A stretch of DNA of 64,000 nucleotides from the NCBI GenBank assembly GCA_937951675.1, contig CALFBI010000008.1, positions 24,887 to 88,886 on the forward strand, written 5' to 3'. A program made the position numbers and the translations under genes. Shown piece by piece: positions 35,235 to 43,777 of the stretch (position 1 is the first letter of the stretch; every line of letters starts with the position of its first letter). The notes under the pieces were generated by a model. That model had not been told where the DNA came from, ran no database searches, and was given only the letters and a program-made list of their open reading frames with translations. The DNA is from an uncultured Verrucomicrobiales bacterium. Its GTDB lineage: Bacteria; Verrucomicrobiota; Verrucomicrobiia; Verrucomicrobiales; Akkermansiaceae.

Positions 35235-35262
35235 CTTATAGTGTTCAAGTCAACACTATAAG
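35235..35262 (-). promoter_or_regulatory. 28-bp palindromic operator candidate upstream of recA (SOS-box-like)
   Basis: CTTATAGTGTT and AACACTATAAG form perfect 11-bp arms around a 6-nt centre. The core reads TGTTC-N4-CAACA, one base from a TGTTC-N4-GAACA type dyad, and a second GTGTTCAA half-site lies at 35263. Placement between the thioredoxin-like gene stop and recA fits a repressor site such as LexA. Which protein binds is inferred, not shown; lexA is not in the window. Confidence 0.6.
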
Positions 35263-35274
35263 GTGTTCAAAAGA

Positions 35275-36240
35275 TCATTTGTTTTCTGGAGCGGCTGGAG
35301 GCGTCTCTTGTTGTTCGGCCGGGGTCTTTGCTTTGGAGGCGATCGCTTGTTCTAATTGGGCGCGGAATGTCGGAGTTTGTTTAGCGAGTTCGCTTTCTGG
35401 GTCGATCGCAATAATGGGATCAAGAAGAAGGAGGGCTTCTTTAAAGCGCTCTTGGTTAGCAAGGGCGATCACTTCAAAAGCCATGAGCTCCTGTTTTTTC
35501 TCTCCTTGGAGGTTATAAGTTTTAATAATTTCCTTGGAGATTTTAATGGCTTCGTCGAATTTCTGGGCTTCTAGAAGAGGTAAGACGGTTTTTTCAAGCT
35601 CTTGTTGAGCGAGGAGTTCTTGATTTTGTTTGGCAAAGCCAAGGCTGTCTGTGGGGTCAAGAACGAGAATTTCATCTACCGTGCTTTGGTAGTGAGGGAG
35701 AAATGTGGAAGGGAGAAGTTTTAGGGCCTTTGCTAGAGCCGCGGCTTTCTTAAGACCCTGGAGGGGCTTAGCTTGCTCGAAAAATTTATTTCGTTGCTCT
35801 AAGTTTTTCTGAAATTCTTGAAGATGAGAAAGGTAAGCGCTGGGTCCACCTTTTTGATATCCAGTTTGAGCGTAAGGGCGCCCTTCCGCATCGAGGAGTA
35901 AGATCGTTGGGTAGCCTTGCACTTGGTAGCTGCTTGCTAGTTTTGCATTTTGAGCTTGGGTTTCAGCGCTTTGGTTGGACTTATCACGAGGAAGATCAAT
36001 TTTAACCAAGAGGTAGTCTTTCTGAGCGGCTTGAATGAATTCTTCCTTATTAAAGACTTCTTCTTTGAGTTTAATACACCAACCGCACCAGTCCGATCCA
36101 GTAAAGTTCACGAGGAGGTTTTTCTTGCTCTCGGCGGCTTGTTTTTTAGCGGCTTCGAAGTCGGTCGTCCAGAATTCCGCTGCGTGACTTGTCACAGCAG
36201 TAAAAATAAAGAAAGGGAGGAGGGTGAGAACGTGTTTCAT
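35275..36240 (-). CDS. Exported thioredoxin-like protein
   Basis: This 321-aa protein has a signal peptide (about 1-20, SHA|AEFWTTD) and a thioredoxin-fold domain (about 22-140) with active site CGWC (52-55) and a cis-proline in QGYPTILLLDAEG. A helical TPR-like C-terminal region (about 170-290) and an Ala/Pro/Gln-rich tail follow. It resembles DUF255/thioredoxin_7 disulfide reductases acting in the periplasm. The start at MKHVLTLLPFF overlaps the avtA stop as ATGA, so it is translated from the avtA transcript. Confidence 0.82.
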   Translation of the reverse strand: MKHVLTLLPFFIFTAVTSHAAEFWTTDFEAAKKQAAESKKNLLVNFTGSDWCGWCIKLKEEVFNKEEFIQAAQKDYLLVKIDLPRDKSNQSAETQAQNAKLASSYQVQGYPTILLLDAEGRPYAQTGYQKGGPSAYLSHLQEFQKNLEQRNKFFEQAKPLQGLKKAAALAKALKLLPSTFLPHYQSTVDEILVLDPTDSLGFAKQNQELLAQQELEKTVLPLLEAQKFDEAIKISKEIIKTYNLQGEKKQELMAFEVIALANQERFKEALLLLDPIIAIDPESELAKQTPTFRAQLEQAIASKAKTPAEQQETPPAAPENK

Positions 36241-37520
36241 GGTGTTTCGGTTAATGTTAGTGAGTAAAGTTTTATGATTTCTTCGGCGAGAATTTGAATA
36301 CCACGTCGCACGGTCTCTTCGGGCATGCTGTAGGTGAGTCGAATGCATTCGAATTGATGCTTCCATTCTGGATCATCGATCCCGAAGAAGAAGTGGTGAC
36401 CAGGAATAATAAGAACGTGGCGAACTTTCAACCTCTCATATAATTCTTGAGATTTCACGGGGAGGTCTTTGAACCAAATCCAGAGAAAGAGAGCTCCTTC
36501 GCTCTCATGAACCGAAAAGGGAATGTGATCAGGAATGGCCTCGAGAAGCCATTTCTGAGCTTGTTTTGACTTTTTTAAATAATAGGGCTGGATGATTTCC
36601 TTACTGAGTCGAAGAAGGGACCCGTCTTTTAGAAGAGGTGTGGTGAGAGCCTGCCCTAAGTTTCCATTCGAGAGACCGATGATAGAAGTCATGGAAGAGA
36701 CCGCCTTAGCTATTTCTGGGGAGGCAATCACGATTCCAGTTCGGGTTCCTGGAAGCCCTAGTTTGGAAAGGCTGAGGGTAAGAATGAGGTCTTCTCCAAA
36801 AACGGGGGAAATGTCACGAAAAAGAATATGAGGAAAAGGGGCCCCATAGGCATTATCAATAATAAGGGGGATGTGGTGTTCATTCGCGAGCGCTCGTAAT
36901 TGGGCGAGTTCTTGATCCGAAACCACATTTCCAGTGGGGTTGGTGGGTCTAGAGAGGCAGATCGCAGCAATCTCTTCAGTAATAGTAAGCTTCTCGAAAT
37001 CGATTTGGTATTTGAACCGATGTGGTGCTGTTTCTTTGAGGAGAGGAGGGCAAGCGGTGAAGAGGTTCGAAGAGACTCCTTGGCTGGCGTAGCCGATATA
37101 TTCAGGGACGAGAGGGAGAAGTATTTTTTTACTGGCACCATCGGGGCGAGGCCCGGCGAGGGCATTGAGAAGGAAAAAGAAAGCGGTTTGTCCGCCATTC
37201 GTGATCGCAATATGATCGGCGGTCAATTCCCAACCAAGTTCGCGGTGGAGACAGTCTGCGAGGGCTTCGCGGAAGGCGAGGTTCCCTTGCGGAGGATCAT
37301 AATTACCGAGAATCGCTTCGAGTTTACCTTCTTCCGCGATCAGGGCGGTGAGGGTTCGCCGCCAAAGGGCATCCACTTCCGGAATATGAGCGGGTTGTCC
37401 CCCTCCGAGCATACACATCTCCGGGTGCCCCGAGGCGAGGGCTTCTCCCAAGTCATCCATTAAGGTGCCAATCCCGCTCCCCTGGGCGAGATGTTGACCG
37501 AATTGTGAAAGCTCATTCAT
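36237..37520 (-). CDS. avtA: Valine--pyruvate aminotransferase
   Basis: This 427-aa fold-type I PLP aminotransferase matches AvtA: LGGGQPAHIPEVDALW, LGNYDPPQGNLAFREALA, ITNGGQTAFFFLLNALAG, CLSRPTNPTGNVVSDQEL, IIDNAYGAPFPHILF and the PLP lysine in LSLSKLGLPGTRTG. It would transfer amino groups between valine or alanine and their keto acids. It is encoded upstream of, and overlaps, the exported thioredoxin-like gene. Confidence 0.9.
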   Translation of the reverse strand: MNELSQFGQHLAQGSGIGTLMDDLGEALASGHPEMCMLGGGQPAHIPEVDALWRRTLTALIAEEGKLEAILGNYDPPQGNLAFREALADCLHRELGWELTADHIAITNGGQTAFFFLLNALAGPRPDGASKKILLPLVPEYIGYASQGVSSNLFTACPPLLKETAPHRFKYQIDFEKLTITEEIAAICLSRPTNPTGNVVSDQELAQLRALANEHHIPLIIDNAYGAPFPHILFRDISPVFGEDLILTLSLSKLGLPGTRTGIVIASPEIAKAVSSMTSIIGLSNGNLGQALTTPLLKDGSLLRLSKEIIQPYYLKKSKQAQKWLLEAIPDHIPFSVHESEGALFLWIWFKDLPVKSQELYERLKVRHVLIIPGHHFFFGIDDPEWKHQFECIRLTYSMPEETVRRGIQILAEEIIKLYSLTLTETP

Positions 37521-37576
37521 TGACCTCCGGTAGGCTCGCCCTATAGTTCCCGAGAATCAACTTCAATTCGATAACA

Positions 37577-38068
37577 ATGGTATTAAAACAAGGCGATCAA
37601 GCCCCAGATTTCACACTCGTTACTCTTGGCTCCGAAGGCCCCGAGCTTTTTAAACTTTCTGACCATCTCGGGGAAGAAGCGCTGGTGCTTCTTTTTGTTC
37701 CGATGGCGTTCACTGGTGTTTGCACCGATGAATTTTGTGATATTTCAAAAAAATTAAGTGATTACGAAGCTCTCAATGCGAAAGTAATCGGAATCTCTGG
37801 AGATAATCCTTTCGCGCAACAGGCGTGGGCGGAGAAGGAGGGGATTTCCCTTTCGTTACTTTCAGACTATGATCACAAAGTAGCGGAAACTTATGGAGTG
37901 GCTTATGAGCAGTTCCTTCCGGAAGCAAACCTCATTATGGGAGGAGTGCCGAAACGCTCTGCTTTTGTAATCGATACGCAGGGCACGATCCAATATGCAG
38001 AAATTCAAGAGCACCCCAAAGACCTTCCTGACTTCGATGCGATTCAGGCCTGCTTGAAATCGCTTTAA
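37577..38068 (+). CDS. Peroxiredoxin (AhpC/TSA, AhpE-like)
   Basis: This 163-aa thiol peroxidase has its peroxidatic Cys49 in PMAFTGVCTDEFC, the AhpE-type signature, with Cys54 as possible resolving residue. The GDQAPDFTLVTL start and VPKRSAFVIDTQGTIQYAEI block are family hallmarks. It reduces H2O2 and organic peroxides in the cytosol. It is divergent from avtA across 56 nt and ends at a strong terminator. Confidence 0.92.
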   Translation: MVLKQGDQAPDFTLVTLGSEGPELFKLSDHLGEEALVLLFVPMAFTGVCTDEFCDISKKLSDYEALNAKVIGISGDNPFAQQAWAEKEGISLSLLSDYDHKVAETYGVAYEQFLPEANLIMGGVPKRSAFVIDTQGTIQYAEIQEHPKDLPDFDAIQACLKSL

Positions 38069-38095
38069 GGGAAGCGAGGTCATTCATCCTATTTT

Positions 38096-38130
38096 AAAGG
38101 GCGTTTTTGTAAGTAAAAACGCCCTTTTTT
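38096..38130 (+). terminator. Intrinsic terminator after peroxiredoxin
   Basis: AAAGGGCGTTTTT and AAAAACGCCCTTT form a perfect 13-bp stem with a 6-nt loop, followed by T residues. Confidence 0.92.
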
Positions 38131-38264
38131 AATGGTTGAGCGAGGCGGTATTCGTGGCCTCAGTTTAAAATCAGTAAAAGCCCCTTTTTTCTGGGCTTGT
38201 CTCCTTGATTTTTAGGCAAAGGGGGGGCAGGATGTCGCTTAGAAGATCAACAATCTCTTTTATC

Positions 38265-38987
38265 ATGTCCTCATTCGAAGAATACGCTAACGGTTACACG
38301 GTTTCTCAAAGTAGCACTGACATTCGCAGTCAGTTTATCAAAAAGACTTATATCCATCTAGCCTTGGCTCTTTTGGCCTTAGCTGCAATTGATGGATTTA
38401 TTCTTAATACTCCGGCATTGCTCAATCCTTTACTGAGTCTGTTCTCAGGAGGTAAAATGGGGATGCTCATCGTCTTTGGTCTCTACGTGGGGGTTTCGTT
38501 CTTAGCTCAAAAATGGGCGAACTCGTCTACAAGTAAGACCATTCAATATGTCGGTCTAGCGACTTATGTCGCGGTGACGGCAGTGATTTTCGTTCCTCTT
38601 CTTTATATGGCACAGAGGCTCACGGGAGATAGCTCTTTGATCACTCAGGCGGCGTTAGCAACAGCGGGCTTATTTCTTGGTCTGACGGCAGTGGCCTTCA
38701 CGACGAAGAAAGACTTCTCTTTCATGGGCGGTTTTTTGCGGATCGGAGGGTTCGTGGTATTAGGTTTAATCGTCGCCTCGATGATTTTCGGTTTTAGTCT
38801 CGGGATTTGGTTTTCAGGAGCGATGATTCTCTTCATGGGAGGAGCGATTCTTTATGATACTTCCAATGTGATGCATCACTACCGGAGCGACCAATATGTG
38901 GCCGCTTCTCTAAGTCTCTTTGCGAGTGTCGCGATGTTATTTTATTACATGCTTCGCTTCTTGATGTCGCTTGCGAGTAACGACTAA
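38265..38987 (+). CDS. Bax inhibitor-1 (BI-1/YccA) family membrane protein
   Basis: This 240-aa protein has seven predicted membrane helices after a short soluble N-terminus (FIKKTYIHLALALLALAAID). BI-1 features include AIATAGLF-like and FTTKKDFSFMGGFLRIGGFV blocks and the terminal ILYDTSNVMHHYRSDQYVAASLSLFASVAMLF. Bacterial members are proposed proton-regulated calcium leak channels or FtsH-associated proteins. Longer starts at 38205 and 38232 are possible, but MSSFEEYANGY gives the normal family length. Confidence 0.9.
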   Translation: MSSFEEYANGYTVSQSSTDIRSQFIKKTYIHLALALLALAAIDGFILNTPALLNPLLSLFSGGKMGMLIVFGLYVGVSFLAQKWANSSTSKTIQYVGLATYVAVTAVIFVPLLYMAQRLTGDSSLITQAALATAGLFLGLTAVAFTTKKDFSFMGGFLRIGGFVVLGLIVASMIFGFSLGIWFSGAMILFMGGAILYDTSNVMHHYRSDQYVAASLSLFASVAMLFYYMLRFLMSLASND

Positions 38988-39025
38988 TCAAACTTCTTGG
39001 CCTCAGTAGGGCCTCTCATTTGATC

Positions 39026-39060
39026 TGGCAGAAAGGAGCTTCCTTTCTGCCATTTTTTTG
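39026..39060 (+). terminator. Intrinsic terminator after BI-1 gene, close to next start
   Basis: TGGCAGAAAGGA and TCCTTTCTGCCA form a perfect 12-bp stem with a 3-nt loop and a run of seven T. It ends only 17 nt before the M42 peptidase ATG at 39077. Confidence 0.92.
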
Positions 39061-39076
39061 TGGCAAGATCCTTTCG

Positions 39077-40156
39077 ATGACAAAAGCGGATCAACAATTT
39101 CTTTTTCAATTACTCGAGACTCCAAGCCCGACTGGTTTTGAAATGCCTGGGCAACGAGTTTGGGCGGCGGCTTTGGAGTCGGTATCTGATGAGACTGCTT
39201 GTGATGCTTATGGAAGCACCTGGGCCCGTTTAAAGGGGAAGAGTTCATCTCGCACCGTGATGCTGGAAGCTCATGCAGATGAGATCGGCTATATGGTGAA
39301 GCATATTTCCAAAGAGGGCTTTCTTCGGGTCGACCGAGTTGGCGGGAGTGATGCCGCGACGGGGAGAGGGAGAAGAGTTTGGATCCAAGGAGATCAAGGT
39401 CCGGTGGCTGGGATTTTAGGTAATACCGCGATTCATCTGCGGAGAGATTCTCTGGCCTCAGAGAAGGCACCCCAAGTTCATGAATTATGGATCGATGTGG
39501 GAGCCTCCACTGCGGAGGAGGTCGCAGAGATGGGAATTCGAGTCGGGCACCCTCTTGTTTATCAAGACGGCCCGATGTCGTTGGGTGAAGATAAGATCGT
39601 CTCTCGTGCCCTCGATAATCGAGTGGGAGGATACATCATTGCTCAAGTCATGAAGCGCGTCGCCAAGGCGAAAAAAAAGCCAGCGCTTTCTCTGCTTTGT
39701 CTCAATGCCGTGCAAGAGGAAATCGGAGGTTATGGTGCCAAGATGGCCAGTCACCGCCTAATGCCTGATGTCTGTCTCTGTCTCGACGTGACGCATGCGA
39801 CTGATACGCCTGGAATTGATGACAATAAATACGGGAAAGTGACTTTAGGAGGGGGGCCAGCCCTTTGTCATGGCACCGCGAATCACCCTCTGGTGGTAAA
39901 AAAACTAATGGAGGTTGCAGAAAAGGAAAAGATCTCGATCCAGCATGAGGCCTCGAGCCGTTACACCGGGACGGATACCGATAGCATCTATCATGTGAAA
40001 GAAGGGATTCCGAGCGCGCTGGTGTCTTTACCGCTTCGGTGTATGCATTCGGTCGTAGAGACGGTCTCAAAGAAAGATGTGGAGCAGACCATTTGTTTGC
40101 TGACTGCCTTTGTGATGAGTCTTTCGGAAGATGAGGAATTCGGGCACCAATTATAA
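39077..40156 (+). CDS. M42 family aminopeptidase
   Basis: This 359-aa enzyme has the di-metal M42 peptidase layout. Blocks are LLETPSPTGFEMPGQ, VMLEAHADEIGYMVKHI (His/Asp ligands), a PDZ-like insertion domain, SRALDNRVGGYIIAQVM, CLNAVQEEIGGYGAKM (catalytic Glu) and CLDVTHATDTPG, ending with YTGTDTDSIYHVKEGIPSALVSLPLRCMHS. M42 enzymes form large cytosolic tetrahedral peptide-trimming complexes. There is no Shine-Dalgarno and the start is 17 nt after the previous terminator, so the mRNA may be leaderless or nearly so. Confidence 0.9.
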   Translation: MTKADQQFLFQLLETPSPTGFEMPGQRVWAAALESVSDETACDAYGSTWARLKGKSSSRTVMLEAHADEIGYMVKHISKEGFLRVDRVGGSDAATGRGRRVWIQGDQGPVAGILGNTAIHLRRDSLASEKAPQVHELWIDVGASTAEEVAEMGIRVGHPLVYQDGPMSLGEDKIVSRALDNRVGGYIIAQVMKRVAKAKKKPALSLLCLNAVQEEIGGYGAKMASHRLMPDVCLCLDVTHATDTPGIDDNKYGKVTLGGGPALCHGTANHPLVVKKLMEVAEKEKISIQHEASSRYTGTDTDSIYHVKEGIPSALVSLPLRCMHSVVETVSKKDVEQTICLLTAFVMSLSEDEEFGHQL

Positions 40157-40159
40157 AGA

Positions 40160-42022
40160 GTGAGTTTATCGAGATACATTTTTGCTTTTTACCTTTTGTT
40201 GCTACCGGCTCCTTTATTTGCGAGCCAGGTAGGGGAAGGAGCGGTGCGCTTTTTAGAAGAGATTCCTCTAAAGACAGATCAGGAATTACTTGAGAGTTTG
40301 GCGCTGTCTCCGCACTGTGGCGAAGAAAAGAAGTCTTATATCGTGAAGCGATGGCGCCGTCTTTCTTGGCGTTTCCAACAAGAGCCCGGAGAGTTTAGGG
40401 TCGCGAAAGAGCGTGAAGAGCAGGGGGTGAATTTAATTTTGGTAGAATGGGTGAGCCGTTTGTTTCCTACCGAAGTCGAGGTGGTTCGGATGGTGATGAT
40501 TCCTGAAGAAGAGAGTTGGTTACCAGCCCCCGTCTCGGGGTCATTTGAAAATGTGAGAAGAGCCTCTTTAGCAAAGGTGGTAGCCTCAACCGAGGAGTTC
40601 GTTCATTGGTTACAGAAAGAACGGTTGTCTCTTTTGGAAGGGTTAGCCCTTTCAGGAAAGGAGAAGATTAAGCAGGGGATTAAAGAGGCGGTTTCCGTAG
40701 ACTTGTTGGAACAGGGAAAACCGCGTGAGATTCTGCAAGGCTTTTTACGAGCGTGTCGAAACAAGGATTACCTCGCCGGGCTAGCTTACCTTGGCGATGT
40801 GGACGTGGATTTGTTAGAAGATGATTATTCAGAAGCTCGTTCTATTCTGCGGAAAGGCTTACGAGGAGAGTTAACGAACCCTTTCTGGGAGGTGGTGCTG
40901 CATCCGCAAAGTCTTTTTTTGGTGGAGAGTGAAAGAAATGAATTCGGGGAGTTAGGGGTGGTTTTAATGGATCCTCAGAACTATTCGGTTCCGATAAGAC
41001 TTCTTTTTGAAGTTTATGAAGAAGAAGGGAGATCTTATGTGAACCTCCCCATTGAACTTCGAAAAAATGATGTGGATGACAGGTTTGTAGAATCAGTCGT
41101 CCTGCAGAATAAAGAAGAGGAGCATGTCTTAGCCCTGAATCAGCTTGGGGTTCTTTTCGAAGAATTATGCCCTAAGAAAACGCAGCTTTCGATGGATCAA
41201 CTGGGTGAGGAGTTCCTGGATTCAGCTAACCAGGGGAGGTTGAAACATTTTCTGCAATTGTTTGTGCAGCACTCAGATGATGTTGCTGGTGTGAAATCGG
41301 AGCGGCTCAGTGCTGTTTTAAGTCTTTGGGCGAAGCTGACCGGGAAGCAAGATCATGCGAACTTGATCTTTTTGACACAAAAGAAGAAAGGGGACTACGC
41401 GGCGTTCATTCTCGCTCAACCTTCTCTGAAGCCACTCGAGGAATGGGAACCTTTGCTAATGTTAGGGAAAGAGCAGGAATACCAAAAATGGGCTTTTCTG
41501 GTTCCTAGCAGTCGAAAGCAGAACGAAGAGAGTCCATCGATCGATGAGCTTGTGAAATGGTTTAGGGAAAGCTCTGATGACGCAAGGCAGCGTCTCATTC
41601 AGCAGGTTTCTTTGAGTTCTCGAAAGTGGAATAAGAAAGTAGAATGGGAGGAGATTACAGAAGAAGAGTCAGTCAAAGCTTTTGAATTATTTTTGCAATC
41701 AGCAGAAAAAGAAAAATGGCTCGAAAACCTTCGCTCCTTAGTGAGATTTCATGAGGATGATTCGTCTTACCTTCAAGGCTGGCAAAAATTAGTGTCTGTA
41801 TCCAAAAAAGTTGAAGGGAAGCCCCTTCTCTGGAAACAAGGGCCATTAGGCAGCGGTCTTTTGCAGGGAGAGGTTGAGGGAGAAAAGGTCTCCATTTTAT
41901 TCCTAAAATTTGGAGGAAGAGTGATGATTAGCCCTGATTTCTCGGTAAGAAGCGCAGAAGAGTGGTCTCAGTTTGGTTTGAAGCCAGAATTTGTTGACCA
42001 ATTAAAGGAGTTATTCTTGTAA
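40160..42022 (+). CDS. Large exported protein of unknown function (620 aa)
   Basis: The frame starts with GTG at 40160, three nucleotides after the M42 stop, and has a signal peptide (about 1-21, LFA|SQVGEGAV). The rest is soluble, Glu- and Leu-rich and probably helical/beta mixed, without transmembrane segments. Trp-bearing motifs recur (KRWRRLSWRF, KAQKWA-like EYQKWAFLV, LQGWQKL). No domain is recognised. Tight spacing suggests co-transcription with the peptidase. It would be periplasmic or secreted. Confidence 0.65.
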   Translation: MSLSRYIFAFYLLLLPAPLFASQVGEGAVRFLEEIPLKTDQELLESLALSPHCGEEKKSYIVKRWRRLSWRFQQEPGEFRVAKEREEQGVNLILVEWVSRLFPTEVEVVRMVMIPEEESWLPAPVSGSFENVRRASLAKVVASTEEFVHWLQKERLSLLEGLALSGKEKIKQGIKEAVSVDLLEQGKPREILQGFLRACRNKDYLAGLAYLGDVDVDLLEDDYSEARSILRKGLRGELTNPFWEVVLHPQSLFLVESERNEFGELGVVLMDPQNYSVPIRLLFEVYEEEGRSYVNLPIELRKNDVDDRFVESVVLQNKEEEHVLALNQLGVLFEELCPKKTQLSMDQLGEEFLDSANQGRLKHFLQLFVQHSDDVAGVKSERLSAVLSLWAKLTGKQDHANLIFLTQKKKGDYAAFILAQPSLKPLEEWEPLLMLGKEQEYQKWAFLVPSSRKQNEESPSIDELVKWFRESSDDARQRLIQQVSLSSRKWNKKVEWEEITEEESVKAFELFLQSAEKEKWLENLRSLVRFHEDDSSYLQGWQKLVSVSKKVEGKPLLWKQGPLGSGLLQGEVEGEKVSILFLKFGGRVMISPDFSVRSAEEWSQFGLKPEFVDQLKELFL

Positions 42023-42056
42023 CTCGCTGAAGCTCTTAAGGGAGCTTGTAAAAAAA

Positions 42057-42133
<77 letters not shown>

Positions 42134-42259
42134 GCTTAAAGTTGTGTGAACAACGATGGGCGTGAAAGAAGCCAGAGGAGGCCGTTACAGTCAAGATGAT
42201 TTCGTGATAAACTTTCTTTTTTCTTCTGTTTGCCTGTGTTTTTGAATTAAATTTGCGGA

Positions 42260-42772
42260 GTGAATGGCACTCAAAAGATCATTTTTTTTCTCGTTTGCGT
42301 AGGGACGCTTGTTCTTACTTCATGTGGCTCAAGCTATAAGGGGTATATGACCCGCTCCTATACGGTGAGAGGTCAACATTATCAGCCGATGTCTGTTGAT
42401 GCGGCTCTTTCTTATGAAGAGGAGGGGGTCGCTTCGTGGTATGATGAAAGCAAGTTTTTCGGATTAAAGCGTGGGAATACCTCACTTGGTGAAAAAGTGC
42501 GGCCTTTTGCGGTGAGTGCGGCGCATAAGACTCTGCCGCTTCCCTGTGTGGTCGAAGTCACCAATCTTGAGAATGGGAAGCGTTTGAAAATGCGAGTTAA
42601 TGATCGGGGCCCCTTCATTGATCGGCGTGTGATTGATGTGACGCCTCGCGCCGCGGCGAAATTAGGTTTTAAGAAACAAGGTTTGGCGAGGGTTCGAGTT
42701 CGAGTGATCTCTGTGGGAGATGGCGCTTACCGTAGGAAAGCAAAGCGTAAAAAACGCTTCTTTTTCTTTTAA
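42260..42772 (+). CDS. rlpA: RlpA-like septal lipoprotein
   Basis: This 170-aa lipoprotein (lipobox LTSC, Cys22) carries a double-psi beta-barrel RlpA domain (about 55-155). Blocks are EEGVASWYDESKFFGLKRGN, TLPLPCVVEVTNLENGKRL and MRVNDRGPFIDRRVIDVT, containing the Asp/Arg/Pro residues of the active cleft. RlpA enzymes cleave peptide-free glycan strands, often at the septum. There is no SPOR domain. The start is GTG. The terminator stem lies within the last codons, and the protein ends with a basic stretch and FFFF. Confidence 0.88.
   Translation: MNGTQKIIFFLVCVGTLVLTSCGSSYKGYMTRSYTVRGQHYQPMSVDAALSYEEEGVASWYDESKFFGLKRGNTSLGEKVRPFAVSAAHKTLPLPCVVEVTNLENGKRLKMRVNDRGPFIDRRVIDVTPRAAAKLGFKKQGLARVRVRVISVGDGAYRRKAKRKKRFFFF
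42743..42770 (+). terminator. Terminator embedded in the 3' end of rlpA
   Basis: AAGCGT (42743-42748) pairs with ACGCTT (42754-42759) around AAAAA, followed by a T-rich tract that encodes the final phenylalanines and reaches the TAA stop (42770-42772). Confidence 0.65.
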
Positions 42773-42826
42773 ACGGCTTAAATTGGCCTTCCGCTTTTTC
42801 GTTCTTACTGTTAAGTCAACCCCTTC

Positions 42827-43777
42827 ATGAATCAACCAGTTCAGGAAGTTCGAGTTTTTGCTCCCGCAACAGTGGCGAATGTCGCTTGCGGCTATGATGT
42901 CTTAGGGTTTGCGATTGATGCGCCAGGAGATGAAGTCGTGGCACGTTGGTCTGATGAGCCAGGTTTGAAAATTACCGCGATTACAGGCGATGATGGAAAG
43001 CTTCCGTGGGAAGTGGAGAAAAACACAGCCGGAGTAGCGGCCCTTGATTTATTGAAGCACCTTGGCCACCAAGGGCGAGGAATCGAGATGGAGATTCACA
43101 AAAAAATGCCTTTTGGAAGTGGATTAGGTTCAAGCGCCGCAAGTGCGGTGGCAGGTGCCTATGCCGTGAATTGTTTGCTCGGAGAGCCTTTGACAAAGAA
43201 GCAGGTTCTTCCTTTTGCAATGGCTGGGGAGGCCAGTGCAGATGGCGCTTGGCATGCCGATAATGTCGGGCCGAGTTTATTGGGAGGAATGATTTTTATT
43301 CGTGATAATGACCAGCTTGATATCACCTCGCTTCCGGTTCCCCATAATTTATGGGCGGCGGTGGTTTATCCAGAGATTGAGGTGCTCACAAAAGTGGCAC
43401 GGGATATTCTTCCGAAATCAATTCCTTTAGAGCAAGTGACTCAACAGGTGGGAAATCTAGGAGGTTTGATTTGTGGGTTAATGCAGGAAAATTATGGGCT
43501 AATAGGCCGTTCGATCAAAGATGTGATCGCGGAACCTTATCGCCAGAAGCTGATTCCTGAATTTTATCAAGCTAAGCAGGCCGCTCTTGCCGCAGGAGCA
43601 CTTGGTTTTAGTATTTCGGGGGCGGGGCCAAGTGTCTTTGCTCTTTGTGAAGGAGAAATGATTGCTCAGCAAGCCGGCCAAGCCATTAGTAAGGTATTTG
43701 CTAGTATTAACCTTACTCACGAAGTTTACACTTCTTCTATTAACCTTACGGGAGTTCACGTGGTTGAATCAGTATGA
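42827..43777 (+). CDS. thrB: Homoserine kinase
   Basis: This 316-aa GHMP kinase phosphorylates homoserine, the penultimate step of threonine synthesis. It has FAPATVANVACGYDVLGFAI, the phosphate-binding loop PFGSGLGSSAASAVAGAYA, and the C-terminal GALGFSISGAGPSVFALC motif. The stop overlaps the thrC start as ATGA, a classic thr operon arrangement. Confidence 0.95.
   Translation: MNQPVQEVRVFAPATVANVACGYDVLGFAIDAPGDEVVARWSDEPGLKITAITGDDGKLPWEVEKNTAGVAALDLLKHLGHQGRGIEMEIHKKMPFGSGLGSSAASAVAGAYAVNCLLGEPLTKKQVLPFAMAGEASADGAWHADNVGPSLLGGMIFIRDNDQLDITSLPVPHNLWAAVVYPEIEVLTKVARDILPKSIPLEQVTQQVGNLGGLICGLMQENYGLIGRSIKDVIAEPYRQKLIPEFYQAKQAALAAGALGFSISGAGPSVFALCEGEMIAQQAGQAISKVFASINLTHEVYTSSINLTGVHVVESV

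Noticed and set aside
36241..36366. Longer start for the exported thioredoxin-like protein
   Set aside because: The extra 42 residues lie inside avtA and would bury the signal peptide; the ATGA overlap start gives a normal exported protein.
42023..42056. AAGCTC-ttaagg-GAGCTT stem between the 620-aa gene and the tRNA as a terminator
   Set aside because: It is followed by A residues on the plus strand and by no U-tract on the minus strand, so the orientation does not fit an intrinsic terminator for either gene.
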